Of a stretch of 64,000 nt of DNA, positions 29,318-37,545 are shown in pieces. How positions within the stretch are numbered: position 1 is the first letter of the stretch; each line of letters begins with the position of its first letter. Under the pieces are notes generated by a model. It saw nothing but the letters and a program-made list of their open reading frames with translations, was not told the origin of the DNA and ran no database searches. Location: contig JAEWJS010000136.1 of NCBI GenBank assembly GCA_023386495.1, positions 1-64,000 on the forward strand. Direction: 5' to 3'. The translations under genes were made by a program, and so were the position numbers. This stretch comes from Bacillota bacterium. GTDB taxonomy: Bacteria > Bacillota > Bacilli > Paenibacillales > Paenibacillaceae.

Positions 29318-30187
29318 TTAAGCCTGCTTGATTCCCGCGACAACCTGCTTCAGGCCTTCGGCGACCGGCGTTGCCGGACGACCTAGCAGACGCTCGAAAT
29401 CGCCGCTGACGATCGCAAGCGCGCCTTCCCGAATGCCGGTCTGGATGCCTACGAGCAGCGGGAGGACGAACTCCGGTACGCCCGCGCCTCTCATAATGTC
29501 GGCGTAAGTCGCATCATCGACATGCTGGACGGCCACTTCCTTGCCGAGCACTGCCCCTAACGCGTCTGCGAATTCATCCTGCGTCAGCAGCTTGCCGGAC
29601 AGCTCGTAGGTCGTGTTGTCGTGCCCATTACCAGCCAGTACGGCAGCCGCCGCCTCCGCATAATCTTGGCGAAGCGCCCAGCCTACCTTGCCTGAACCGG
29701 CAGACGTCACCCAAGGCGCGCCTGCGAGGACGCCTTGAATGCTGCCGGCCTCGTTCTCCAGATACCAGTTATTGCGGAGGAACGCGTACGGAATGCCGGT
29801 CTTCCGAATCGCTTCTTCCGTGTGCTTGTGCACGGGCGCCAGGATCAGCGTGCTGTCGGCTGCATTGGATGCGCTCGTGTAGGCGATGAACCCTACCTTC
29901 GCCCTGGCGGCCGCATCCACGGCATTCGTATGCTGGCGAATCCGCGTCTCGTTATCGCCGTCCGCCGATATGAGCAAGAGGCGATCGATCCCGGCGAAGG
30001 CGGTATCCAGCGTGGCCGGATGATCGAAGTCGCCATGCCTTACTTCAACGCCGCGTGCCGCCAGATGAGCGGCTCGCTCCGGATTGCGCACGCTTACCGC
30101 CAGTTGATCAGCCGGAACCGTGCGCAGCAGCGCCTCCACAACGCCTGCGCCCAGCTTCCCTGTTGCCCCTGTGACTAGTATTTTCAT
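29318..30187 (-). CDS. NmrA-like NAD(P)H:quinone oxidoreductase (QorB-like)
   Basis: Atypical short-chain dehydrogenase that binds NAD(P)H through GATGKLGAGV at residues 7-16. GDFDHPATLDTAFAGIDRLLLIS and FLRNNWYLEN are characteristic of QorB-like quinone oxidoreductases. Length 289 aa. GGAGGGG lies upstream of ATG 30187. It sits just downstream of an Rrf2-type regulator gene and has the same operator-like repeat in its promoter, so it is probably repressed by that protein. The pair resembles ywnB/ywnA of B. subtilis. Confidence 0.87.
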   Translation of the reverse strand: MKILVTGATGKLGAGVVEALLRTVPADQLAVSVRNPERAAHLAARGVEVRHGDFDHPATLDTAFAGIDRLLLISADGDNETRIRQHTNAVDAAARAKVGFIAYTSASNAADSTLILAPVHKHTEEAIRKTGIPYAFLRNNWYLENEAGSIQGVLAGAPWVTSAGSGKVGWALRQDYAEAAAAVLAGNGHDNTTYELSGKLLTQDEFADALGAVLGKEVAVQHVDDATYADIMRGAGVPEFVLPLLVGIQTGIREGALAIVSGDFERLLGRPATPVAEGLKQVVAGIKQA

Positions 30188-30217
30188 CAAATTCCCCTCC
30201 ATGATTGCATATTGGTT

Positions 30218-30246
30218 CTTGTTGTAATAGTCTCAGTTACAACAAG
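30218..30246. promoter_or_regulatory. Operator-like dyad TTGTAA-N9-TTACAA upstream of oxidoreductase gene
   Basis: CTTGTTGTAA (30218-30227) and TTACAACAAG (30237-30246) are perfect 10-bp arms around a 9-bp spacer. The inner core recurs before the Rrf2 gene. Confidence 0.65.
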
Positions 30247-30279
30247 CGTATGAAGAGAGGCTCGTCTCCTTCGCCTCGA

Positions 30280-30702
30280 TTATCGAAATTTCGCCGTCAA
30301 CTGGCTGATTGTGGTCTGGGCAAGCCGCTGCTCCATGGCCGACTGCGCTTCGCTCAACTCGGCTTGCAGCACATCCTCGATGTTCCGGCCCACCGGACAT
30401 TGCGGGTTGGGCGCGTCATGGATGCGGAACAGCCGCTTCTCTTCGGCTGCGTTCACGGCTCGATACACATCGAGCAGCGTAATGTCAGCGGCACTCCGCT
30501 TCAGCGACGAGCCGCCTACGCCGGCACGAACGTCAATGAGCCCCGCCCTCTTCAGCATCCCCATCATTCGTCGTATAATAGCAGGGTTCGTATTCACGCT
30601 CCCCGCGATATAGTCCCCCGTGCATGCTTGTGCGCTTGTGGCTATGAGCGTTAGAATATGGACAGCTATGGACAAGCGCGCGCTAATCTGCGTCATCGTC
30701 AT
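30280..30702 (-). CDS. Rrf2 family transcriptional regulator (YwnA-like)
   Basis: Winged-helix repressor of the Rrf2 family, 140 aa. It begins SARLSIAVHILTLIA and has NTNPAIIRRMMGMLKRAGLIDVRAGVGG, the recognition helix and wing. One Cys in NPQCPVG and one at TSAQACTGD could sense redox or thiol stress, but no iron-sulfur triad is seen. Starts at ATG 30702 or 30696. Located upstream of the quinone oxidoreductase gene on the same strand, and both have the same operator-like dyad. This suggests control of itself and its neighbour. Confidence 0.87.
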   Translation of the reverse strand: MTMTQISARLSIAVHILTLIATSAQACTGDYIAGSVNTNPAIIRRMMGMLKRAGLIDVRAGVGGSSLKRSAADITLLDVYRAVNAAEEKRLFRIHDAPNPQCPVGRNIEDVLQAELSEAQSAMEQRLAQTTISQLTAKFR

Positions 30703-30712
30703 ATCACCACCG

Positions 30713-30733
30713 TTGTAATCATTATAGTTACAA
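30713..30733. promoter_or_regulatory. Operator-like dyad TTGTAA-N9-TTACAA upstream of Rrf2 gene
   Basis: TTGTAA (30713-30718) and TTACAA (30728-30733) with a 9-bp spacer, 11 bp before the Rrf2 start. Same core and spacing as the site at 30218-30246. Confidence 0.6.
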
Positions 30734-30786
30734 TGGCGTCAACGTGTCAAATCACCCAACAGCGAAGCTAGAGAGGAATGAAGAAC

Positions 30787-31218
30787 GTGGAAGCCCAAGT
30801 CATCACCAATGAACGAGACTATGCGAAGGCCATGCAGATCAGGCAAGCGGTATTCTGCGACGAGCAGGGCGTGGCCGTTGAAGTGGAGATCGATGAGCAT
30901 GACGGCCTGCACGGCCCTTGCCAGCATGTCCTGGTCACGCACGATGGACAAGCCGCAGGTACCGGCAGGCTGCGAGTCGTCGACGGCGTCGGCAAGCTGG
31001 AGCGCATCTGCGTGCTGGCGCCCATGCGCAAATACGGCGTCGGCCGGGTCGTCATGGAAGCGCTGGAGCGGATCGCAGCCGAGCGAGGGCTGACGAAGCT
31101 GAAGCTGCACGGCCAGACGCAGGCCGAAGGATTCTACCGCAAGCTTGGGTACAAGACGTCGAGCGACGTCTTCATGGAAGAGGGCATCCCGCACGTCGTG
31201 ATGACCAAGGAGCTGTAG
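30787..31218 (+). CDS. GNAT family N-acetyltransferase (YjcF-like)
   Basis: Acetyl-CoA-dependent acyltransferase of 143 aa. It begins like YjcF proteins (V-E-A-x-V-I-T-N, then IRQAVFCDEQGV). The acetyl-CoA loop is RKYGVGRVVMEAL near residues 80-92 and GFYRKLGYK is near the C-terminus. The GTG at 30787 has GAGAGGA 9 nt upstream, whereas the ATG at 30778 lies almost on top of it; the GTG also aligns best with the family. Substrate unknown. Confidence 0.85.
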   Translation: MEAQVITNERDYAKAMQIRQAVFCDEQGVAVEVEIDEHDGLHGPCQHVLVTHDGQAAGTGRLRVVDGVGKLERICVLAPMRKYGVGRVVMEALERIAAERGLTKLKLHGQTQAEGFYRKLGYKTSSDVFMEEGIPHVVMTKEL

Positions 31219-31328
31219 CGCTTATTCGGTAACTGAGCCGCGCACCGCGACAGCTGCGGTCGAGGACGGGGACGGAACTTCGCGCGAATTAATGTTCACA
31301 GTGTCGTTAGCGGAATAACGAAACTTTT

Positions 31329-31530
31329 TCGCTAATAAGGTACCTCTGTGCGCTAATTCGCCCGATATCCGCTGAATAACATGTTTAATGCAGCATTTTC
31401 GCTAAATAGCGAACGGATATTCGTTATTTAGCGCATTCCTTACATTTTCGGGCCATGCCCTCCCTTGCAGCCATACATTAACGCACAGCCCTACGCTAAT
31501 AGCGCAAATGCTTCGCAAATCCGCAACTCC
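31329..31530 (+). repeat. Dispersed intergenic palindromic repeat, copy A
   Basis: The non-coding stretch 31219-31642 holds a diverged copy of a repeat also found at 42798-43092 and 46329-46569. Its core (31399-31438) has the nested palindromes CGCTAAATAGCG and CGTTATTTAGCGCATTC. The left part matches copy C (TAAGGTAC-N5-TGCGCTAAT) and the right part matches copy B (TAGCGCAAATGCTTCGCAA). All copies point the same way. No gene was found in this stretch. Confidence 0.65.
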
Positions 31531-31592
31531 GCCAACTAATCTTGCAGAAGTCGGCCGGTCAGCCGTGCCGGCGACACACTTTCACCTACAAT

Positions 31593-31616
31593 AAAAACCC
31601 GATCCTATAGACCGGG
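31593..31616 (-). terminator. Terminator after small minus-strand gene
   Basis: AACCCG / CGGGTT arms around about 11 nt. On the minus strand a T-rich stretch (TTTTATTG) follows. It lies about 27 bp after the stop of the 61-aa gene, which supports that gene being real. Confidence 0.55.
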
Positions 31617-31642
31617 TTCGTGTACCTTGCATCAATGCCAGC

Positions 31643-31828
31643 TTATTGCGTAGGTTTCGGCTGCAGCCTGCTTCTGCCTTGGTCGTTCGGGTTGTTGGAT
31701 CGAGACGGGCTATGCTTCGGGTTGTTCTTATCGGGTCTGGTCTTCGTGCTCACGGAATCGTTCACCTCCTGGCCTTCCGATACCAAGTATTTGTCAAAAG
31801 CACAGTCCTTATTAGGATCTATTTTCAC
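31643..31828 (-). CDS. Small hydrophilic protein (61 aa), unknown
   Basis: Putative GTG-started gene with GGGAG 4 nt upstream and a terminator just downstream. The product is very polar: MKIDPNKDCAFDKYLVSEG then a Lys/Asn/Pro/Ser-rich tail (RPDKNNPKHSPSRSNNPND). It lacks a signal peptide, membrane helix or known domain and has one Cys. It is divergent from the long sigma factor gene with only about 65 bp between them, so it could be co-regulated with it. Possible spurious frame. Confidence 0.4.
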   Translation of the reverse strand: MKIDPNKDCAFDKYLVSEGQEVNDSVSTKTRPDKNNPKHSPSRSNNPNDQGRSRLQPKPTQ

Positions 31829-31893
31829 TCCACTCCCAACCGATCGCGCACAACGCCTACTTATATATCATACCGTTCTTCAAGGAGGCCGCC

Positions 31894-33531
31894 ATGATCG
31901 ACCAGAATCCGTTCAGCGATCGGATGCTCAGCGATTATTCACGAAAAATCTTCGGATTCGCACTGTCCAAGACCGCCCATGAACATAATGCCAAGGATCT
32001 AGCGCAAGAGATTCTCTTCGCGCTATATCGCTCGCTGCGTACAGGCAAGCAAGTCGACAACATGGATGCGTGGGTGCATACCATCTGCTGCTACACATGG
32101 AGCAATTACGTGGCTAAGGAGAAACGTCACTGGCATCACGCGGAACTCAACCTATCAGAGCAGCTGCGAGATGAATCGGCGGAATCTTTTATGGATGAAC
32201 AGGACCCGATACATAACAAGCTGAGAGTGGAAATCGCATACTTATCGCGGCTCCACCGGGAGATGACCGTCCGCTACTACTATGATCGGCAGAGCGTAGG
32301 ACAGATCGCCAAGCAGATGAAGCTCGCAACGGGCACCGTTAAGTGGCACCTCTTTGAAGTACGGAAGAAATTAAAGGAGGCGTTACGAGTGGAAAGCGCA
32401 ATAGATCAGTTAAGCTTGAAGCCGATCAAGTTAATGGTCGGACATAGCGGAACTCCAGGACCGAATAATGAGCCCAATTGTTACTTTCAATCATTGTTGA
32501 CGGGGAATATATGTGTCGCAGTCTACGAGAAGGCACTATCCATCGAGGACATCGCTCGCAGACTTGGTGTGGCGAGCGCTTACGTCGAAGACGAATTGCA
32601 GAAGCTGATGAAGTCCGACCTGATCGTCGAGATCGGCAAAGGAAAGTTCAGGACGAACTTCATGATCGAGACGATGCAATCAAGGATTGCAGAGAGCCGC
32701 TACTTTAAGCGAAAAGCTGAAGAACTCGCAGACGTCTTGCATGTATGCGTAGCTGGGGTTCTAAGCGAGATACGTGCGATCGGCTTTCATGGCGCACAGC
32801 TCAGCGACGATGCTCTGTTATGGTCTCTGCTCCCCTACGCGATCTGGAAGCAGTACCTGCAAGTGAAGGAGACTGCTTATTATGAGCTCACTTCGCCGGA
32901 TGAGCGAAAGGACGGCGGCAAATATATCGTCGATGCAAGCATTGTCTACACCGAAGATGAATGTCGGACACACCTCCCCGATTACGAGATCGTCCGAAAA
33001 TATGCCTCCAATGGGATTAAGTCGAGGTGGAATGACTTATACGGCGGGCTGCAAATGGAGCATTGGTGGGCGGGACTCGTATGGCGAGACTTCGACAGCC
33101 TCGATCTTATCGATCTAGGGCAGGCCGTCGAGTTGATTGATCAAGGCGGCGTTCACACCGACTCTGATAAAATACTCATTAGCCGCTTGGTGAAGAAAGG
33201 CTTCGTCTCCTATGAGCAGGGAAAACTCGAGTGCCTAGTCCCTTACTTTAAAGCCGAGCAGCTTAATAAGCTGCATGCTATACTCGACCAATCCTTCTAC
33301 AGCGCCGGAATGAAGCCGCAGCTGGATCAGATCCATGAGGACATGAAGGCGATGAACATTCATGAAGCACCCTCTTTCATCCCGGAAAAAGACATCCTAT
33401 ACAGAGCGACGATTGACGGTTTGACGATCATTTTTGCGGTATTGGAAAATCTTACTCGAACAGGGAAATTAGCCTTGCCTGACGAGTCGGAGAAGCAATG
33501 TCTGACGACCCTTGTCTGGAGGAACACATGA
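31894..33531 (+). CDS. ECF-like sigma-70 factor with large C-terminal extension
   Basis: RNA polymerase sigma factor of 545 aa, about three times usual ECF length. Region 2 lies at residues 10-75 (HNAKDLAQEILFALYRS; DNMDAWVHTICCYTW) and region 4 near 110-165 (MTVRYYYDRQSVGQIAKQMKLATGTVKWHL, then VRKKLKEAL). Residues 175-545 form an added module with a winged-helix-like part (IEDIARRLGVASAYVEDEL, DLIVEIGKGKF) and a helical end of unknown fold. There is no anti-sigma gene nearby, so the extension may control activity itself. AAGGAGG lies 7 nt before the ATG. The gene stands alone between the 61-aa gene and the convergent CGCGG gene. Confidence 0.82.
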   Translation: MIDQNPFSDRMLSDYSRKIFGFALSKTAHEHNAKDLAQEILFALYRSLRTGKQVDNMDAWVHTICCYTWSNYVAKEKRHWHHAELNLSEQLRDESAESFMDEQDPIHNKLRVEIAYLSRLHREMTVRYYYDRQSVGQIAKQMKLATGTVKWHLFEVRKKLKEALRVESAIDQLSLKPIKLMVGHSGTPGPNNEPNCYFQSLLTGNICVAVYEKALSIEDIARRLGVASAYVEDELQKLMKSDLIVEIGKGKFRTNFMIETMQSRIAESRYFKRKAEELADVLHVCVAGVLSEIRAIGFHGAQLSDDALLWSLLPYAIWKQYLQVKETAYYELTSPDERKDGGKYIVDASIVYTEDECRTHLPDYEIVRKYASNGIKSRWNDLYGGLQMEHWWAGLVWRDFDSLDLIDLGQAVELIDQGGVHTDSDKILISRLVKKGFVSYEQGKLECLVPYFKAEQLNKLHAILDQSFYSAGMKPQLDQIHEDMKAMNIHEAPSFIPEKDILYRATIDGLTIIFAVLENLTRTGKLALPDESEKQCLTTLVWRNT

Positions 33532-33549
33532 ACTTGACTGCAGTTCTGC

Positions 33550-33840
33550 TCAACGATAGACACGCGTGACATGTCCGCCGCAGCCGCACTCGTCGATATA
33601 GCGGACCTCCTTCACGGGAATGGCCTGCGCTGCGAGCTCCGACTTCAGCCGGCCGTTGAACGAATCCTCCGGATGTCCAAGCTCCTCTGGGGTTACCAGA
33701 TTGACATAGCAGCCGGGCGAGGTGCTGTTCACGGCTTCAAGCGCGGCTTGCAGCAGCGCGTCGGGATGCTCGGCGTAATACGGATCCTCCAGATTAATCG
33801 ACCAATCCTTCGTGCGAACGACGATCTCTTGATAAGCCAT
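33550..33840 (-). CDS. CGCGG-motif protein, possible radical-SAM-modified RiPP family
   Basis: Protein of 96 aa with WSINLEDP near residue 13, YVNLVTPEELGHPED in the middle and YIDECGCGGHVTRV at the C-terminus. From memory this pattern matches the CGCGG family, which is annotated as radical-SAM-modified RiPP in haloarchaea and some Bacillales. The two Cys lie in the CGCGG motif. The protein has no leader or transporter motif visible. No radical SAM or transporter gene is within the window, so the maturase, if any, is elsewhere. It is convergent with the sigma factor gene and 18 bp from it. Confidence 0.7.
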   Translation of the reverse strand: MAYQEIVVRTKDWSINLEDPYYAEHPDALLQAALEAVNSTSPGCYVNLVTPEELGHPEDSFNGRLKSELAAQAIPVKEVRYIDECGCGGHVTRVYR

Positions 33841-33938
33841 TGTCGATCTCCCTCCTTCTGAATGCAGTAGGATACTCTACAACAAGGATACCATACCGCC
33901 TATGCCGCTCGCGTGACCCCCGTCACGAACTGCTAACG

Positions 33939-33987
33939 AAAAAGATCGCATCCCGAAAGGTTGCCCCTTCGGAAATGCGATCTTTTT
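33939..33987. terminator. Bidirectional terminator after transaldolase
   Basis: AAAAAGATCGCAT (33939-33951) and ATGCGATCTTTTT (33975-33987) are perfect 13-bp arms with an inner CGAA/TTCG pair. A and T runs make it work in both directions; it terminates the minus-strand transaldolase gene. Confidence 0.88.
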
Positions 33988-34016
33988 GCTGTAAAGCTGC
34001 CTATTCCATTCGACGC

Positions 34017-34682
34017 TTATTGGACGGATTTCTTCCAATCGGCTGCGAACTTCTCCATGCCTTGGTCCGTCAGCGGGTGCTTCGAGATCTGTTCGATAAC
34101 GCTGAACGGAATCGTCGCGATATGCGCGCCTGCCATCGCTACGCGCGTAACGTGGTCCGGGTGGCGAACGGAAGCGGCAATGATCTGCGCATCCAGGTTA
34201 TGCGTGCGGAACAGCTCGGCTACCTTCGCAACCAGCTGCACGCCGTCTTCCGAAATATCGTCCAGACGGCCCAGGAACGGCGATACGTAAGTCGCGCCTG
34301 CGCGAGCGGCCAAGAGCGCTTGGTTGACCGTGAAGATCAAGGTGACGTTCGTCTTGACGCCCTTCTGGGTCAGGTAGCGGCAAGCCTCCAGACCAGCAAG
34401 GGTCATCGGGAGCTTGATCGTAATATTTTTGTCGTAGTTGTTGATCTTGATCAGTTCGTTCGCTTGCGCGATCATCTCTTCGGCCGTCAGCGCATCCGGC
34501 GTCACTTCCGCGGATACCGATTCAACTTCCGGTACGGCCTTCAGGATTTCTTCGATGCGGTCCTCGAACTTGACGCCTTCCTTCGCAACCAGTGACGGAT
34601 TCGTCGTTACGCCCGACAGAACGCCGATTTTGTATGCTTTCTGAATGTCTGCCAGATTCGCTGTGTCGATAAAAAATTTCAT
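34017..34682 (-). CDS. tal: Transaldolase / fructose-6-phosphate aldolase-type protein
   Basis: Short (221 aa) transaldolase of the MipB/TalC subfamily that transfers a dihydroxyacetone unit in the pentose phosphate pathway. It opens [13 protein letters not shown] and has GVTTNPSL; the Schiff-base Lys is in [13 protein letters not shown] lies upstream of the ATG. Whether it acts as a transaldolase or a fructose-6-phosphate aldolase is not clear from sequence. It would link arabinose- and xylose-derived pentose phosphates to glycolysis. Confidence 0.9.
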   Translation of the reverse strand: MKFFIDTANLADIQKAYKIGVLSGVTTNPSLVAKEGVKFEDRIEEILKAVPEVESVSAEVTPDALTAEEMIAQANELIKINNYDKNITIKLPMTLAGLEACRYLTQKGVKTNVTLIFTVNQALLAARAGATYVSPFLGRLDDISEDGVQLVAKVAELFRTHNLDAQIIAASVRHPDHVTRVAMAGAHIATIPFSVIEQISKHPLTDQGMEKFAADWKKSVQ

Positions 34683-34985
34683 TGCAGATGTCCTCCGTTC
34701 GATAGTTTCGTAGGGTTAGGCTGAACCGGTGCCTCGTCGATCGAAGCACGATTCTCTTAACCTCTACTATAATACAGATCCATGCATGACAAGTAATGGT
34801 TATTCTTCAGATGAGCCATAGACACCGTCTATGGACGGATCGATTGATGGCGAATCAAGGCGCATCCTGCCGACCGCATGGCCCAACGTTGAGCCCTACG
34901 AACCAAGCCGCAACATGGACATAATGCCCTATTCTGCAGACCGTGCCGGTTATGGTAATCTCTATGGGACATTCTGGGCAATAAG
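34683..34985. other. Intergenic stretch without a recognised gene
   Basis: AT-rich, with a -10-like TATAGT on the minus strand (34766-34771) that may serve transaldolase; its TTGTCA partner is only 15 bp away. A 74-aa open frame on the plus strand is unlike any protein known to me and probably spurious. Confidence 0.3.
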
Positions 34986-34992
34986 AAGGAGG
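34986..34992 (+). promoter_or_regulatory. Strong ribosome binding site pointing to an ATC start
   Basis: AAGGAGG, 8 nt before ATC at 35001, which is in frame with the surface protein. No ATG, GTG or TTG lies at a usable distance. An ATC start would add 24 residues with a positive charge before the hydrophobic core of the signal peptide. Confidence 0.45.
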
Positions 34993-35072
34993 CGAACCGT
35001 ATCGCTACGTATGAGCTGCCGAAGCATCCGACAAGTCCGGCTCAGCTGTTACTGAGGCTTGCTGCAGGCGGA

Positions 35073-36302
35073 ATGTTGGCCGCTGCGCTATTATTCGGTC
35101 TATTCGGATTGTCGGCGAGCGCAGACGCGCAAGCTGCCGACCCGCCGATCGTGGTGCATTTTGACGGAGAACCGCTTGAACTGGCTATCGCGCCGAACTT
35201 GCAAGCGGGCACGACCTTGGTGCAGATGAGGCCGATCTTCGAGGCGCTCGGCATGGAGTTGACCTGGAACCCCGCCACTCGCACGATTACGGCCGTGAAG
35301 GAAGGGTACCGGCTGACGATGACATTGGATAGCAATCATGCCGACTTGAACGGGCGGCAAGTGCAACTGGCTCGCCCTGCGGAGTCGATCAACGGCCATA
35401 CCGTCGTTCCGCTGCGCTTCGTTAGCGAGACGACAGGAGCATTCGTGCATTGGAACAGCGTAGGTCGCGAAATTCTCGTGATGACGGATGCCTACATCGC
35501 AACGACCGGCATGACGCGAGAGGAATTGCAGGTATTCGTGAACGAACTCCAGCAAGAGATCGATGAGGAGCATGCACGCGAGCTTGAAGAGAAAGCCCGG
35601 GAAGAAGAGGAAGCGGCCCAAGAAGAACCCGATTCCCCTCCGCTGGGCAAGGTCGACGCAAGCAAGCTGCAGGGAATGTTCTACGGCTTCGAGGACGATT
35701 TTGGCGGGTACGAATGCGGGGGAATGTGCTGGAAGTTCTACACGTTCCTGCCTGGCAACAAAATTGTCGTCGGCGAGCCCGCGGGAGGCGGACCGGAGAC
35801 GATCGATTGCAAGGTTGACGCATGCAGGACGTACACCGTTCGCGATGGCAAGCTGATTGTCGAAGGCGGCGAGGAATCGCTGAGCATCGGCCAGACCGAG
35901 CAAGGCACGATTGTCATTAACGATGCTTATATGACTAAGGCAGCCCCTGTCGCCGATTCGTTCAAGCTGGAGGGCGAGTATGTCGCCATGGGGTATCAAG
36001 GGCTGGTCGGCATTACGCCGTTCGCTTCTTCATGGAAAAAATATCTCACCTTCAACGCAGACGGCACCTTCGAGAGCGACAGCAGCGCGATCGGCATCCT
36101 GGATACCAATGATGCGCGCACCGATGCGTCTTCTTCATCCGGCACGGTTACAGGCACTTACGCCATCAAGAAGAATACGATCACGCTGCGCTACGCAGAC
36201 GGCACGGTAACCCATCATGTGTTCATCCCGGACGATAAGCAGGGTGCCACCTACCATGACCTGCAGATCGGGGATCTCTCTTACAGTCTAGTCGAGGAGT
36301 AA
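35073..36302 (+). CDS. Exported protein with copper amine oxidase N-terminal-type (stalk) domain
   Basis: Secreted surface protein. The hydrophobic part of a signal peptide is MLAAALLFGLFGLSASADAQA. The copper_amine_oxidN domain, residues 25-140, has LVQMRPIFEALGMELTWNPATRTITAVKEG and VPLRFVSETTGAFVHW. An acidic coiled-coil linker follows (EEHARELEEKAREEEEAAQEE). The C-terminal 210 residues contain Cys pairs (ECGGMC, CKVDAC) and a lipocalin-like repeated motif (LTFNADGTFESDSS). Function unknown. The ATG lacks a ribosome binding site and any basic n-region; the real start may be ATC at 35001. Confidence 0.8.
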   Translation: MLAAALLFGLFGLSASADAQAADPPIVVHFDGEPLELAIAPNLQAGTTLVQMRPIFEALGMELTWNPATRTITAVKEGYRLTMTLDSNHADLNGRQVQLARPAESINGHTVVPLRFVSETTGAFVHWNSVGREILVMTDAYIATTGMTREELQVFVNELQQEIDEEHARELEEKAREEEEAAQEEPDSPPLGKVDASKLQGMFYGFEDDFGGYECGGMCWKFYTFLPGNKIVVGEPAGGGPETIDCKVDACRTYTVRDGKLIVEGGEESLSIGQTEQGTIVINDAYMTKAAPVADSFKLEGEYVAMGYQGLVGITPFASSWKKYLTFNADGTFESDSSAIGILDTNDARTDASSSSGTVTGTYAIKKNTITLRYADGTVTHHVFIPDDKQGATYHDLQIGDLSYSLVEE

Positions 36303-36321
36303 CCGGTCATACGATGATATC

Positions 36322-36368
36322 GATCGCAATCTCGTTAGGTAACATACCTTCGAGATTGCGATCTTTTT
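36322..36368 (+). terminator. Rho-independent terminator of surface protein gene
   Basis: GATCGCAATCTCG / CGAGATTGCGATC, perfect 13-bp arms, 16-nt loop, then TTTTT. Confidence 0.9.
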
Positions 36369-36547
36369 GTGTTTATTGCAGCATGTGCGTGCTGAGTGTG
36401 AATGACAGGTGACACAGAAATGTACAATTTGTGATCGGTTCATGAGCCATTACATCTATCACTATTCATCGGGTGCCGGAACGCCTATCGTTGCAATTAG
36501 CAGACCGTAAACCTCTATATACAACCTAATGCAATGGGAGGATTCAA

Positions 36548-37522
36548 ATGAACAATCCACAGTTAACAATCGGCCATATGGCACCTCGCTTTCCAATCCT
36601 GCAAGGCGGCATGGGTGTCGGCATCTCGCTAAGCGGCCTCGCTTCAGCCGTTGCGAACGCTGGCGGAATCGGGATCATATCGGGCACCGGGATACCCGTC
36701 GAGGAGATGATTGCGCATATAAGAATGGCAAGGGAGCGTATCCAAGGCACGGGCTACATCGGGGTCAACATCCTATTCGCCATGAATGACTTTGCGACGA
36801 AAATGAAAGCAGCCCTTGAAGAAAAGGTCGATTTCATCATTTCAGGCGCCGGCATTTCCAGAGATATGTACGCTTGGGGCAAAGAATCCGGCATCCCCGT
36901 CATCTCGATCGTGTCATCCGCGAAGCTTGCTCGCATATCGGAACGACTGGGCGCTTCGGCCGTTGTGGTAGAAGGGCATGAGGCCGGCGGGCATCTTGGC
37001 ACAGATCGGCCTTTGTTCGATATCCTGCCTGAGGTAGTCGAGGCAGTGAACATTCCGGTTATTGCTGCCGGAGGCATCATGACTGGGGAAGATCTCGCAA
37101 GAGCCATCCATGCGGGGGCATCCGGCGTACAGATGGGAACAAGGTTCGTCGCCAGCGAGGAGTGCGATGCACCGTTATCGTTCAAAGAAAGGTACGTGAA
37201 AGCTCGGCAGGGAGATACCGTGCTGGTCAAATCATCCGTCGGACTCCAGGGACGTGCCATTAAGAACTCGTTCACGGACAGGATAGCCGGCGATAAAAAG
37301 GTGAAAATCAAAAAGTGCGTAGATTGCCTTAAAAATTGTTCTTACCGTTTTTGCACACTGGATTCATTGCTCACGTCCATGAACGGGGATTGCGAGGACG
37401 GGCTTGTATTCGCGGGATCGAGAGTACATGAAATCAATGAAATCCTTCCGGTCCAAAAAATTATCGACGATATGATGAGCGAGTATCGCGCCTGCATCAC
37501 GCGCACGCCGATTGCGCTATAA
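36548..37522 (+). CDS. Nitronate monooxygenase / FabK-like FMN enzyme
   Basis: TIM-barrel flavoprotein that oxidises nitroalkanes or propionate-3-nitronate. FMN-binding marks are ILQGGMGVGISL, GGIGIISG, VVVEGHEAGGHLGT and VIAAGGIMTGEDLARAI...GVQMGTRF. The 324-aa length is typical. The C-terminal quarter has a four-Cys stretch (CVDCLKNCSYRFC) that may bind metal; this is found in some family members but not in class I nitronate monooxygenases. GGGAGG lies upstream of the ATG. Single-gene unit. Enoyl-ACP reductase activity cannot be excluded. Confidence 0.86.
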   Translation: MNNPQLTIGHMAPRFPILQGGMGVGISLSGLASAVANAGGIGIISGTGIPVEEMIAHIRMARERIQGTGYIGVNILFAMNDFATKMKAALEEKVDFIISGAGISRDMYAWGKESGIPVISIVSSAKLARISERLGASAVVVEGHEAGGHLGTDRPLFDILPEVVEAVNIPVIAAGGIMTGEDLARAIHAGASGVQMGTRFVASEECDAPLSFKERYVKARQGDTVLVKSSVGLQGRAIKNSFTDRIAGDKKVKIKKCVDCLKNCSYRFCTLDSLLTSMNGDCEDGLVFAGSRVHEINEILPVQKIIDDMMSEYRACITRTPIAL

Positions 37523-37545
37523 GCGCAGCCATTCCCCAAACAAAA

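Noticed and set aside
31219..31642. CRISPR array or tRNA in the repeat-rich spacer
   Set aside because: The repeats are not regularly spaced and there is no cloverleaf; the sequence is better explained by the dispersed palindromic element.
34831..35055. 74-codon plus-strand frame before the surface protein
   Set aside because: It has no ribosome binding site, runs across the strong AAGGAGG of the next gene and has no recognisable features.
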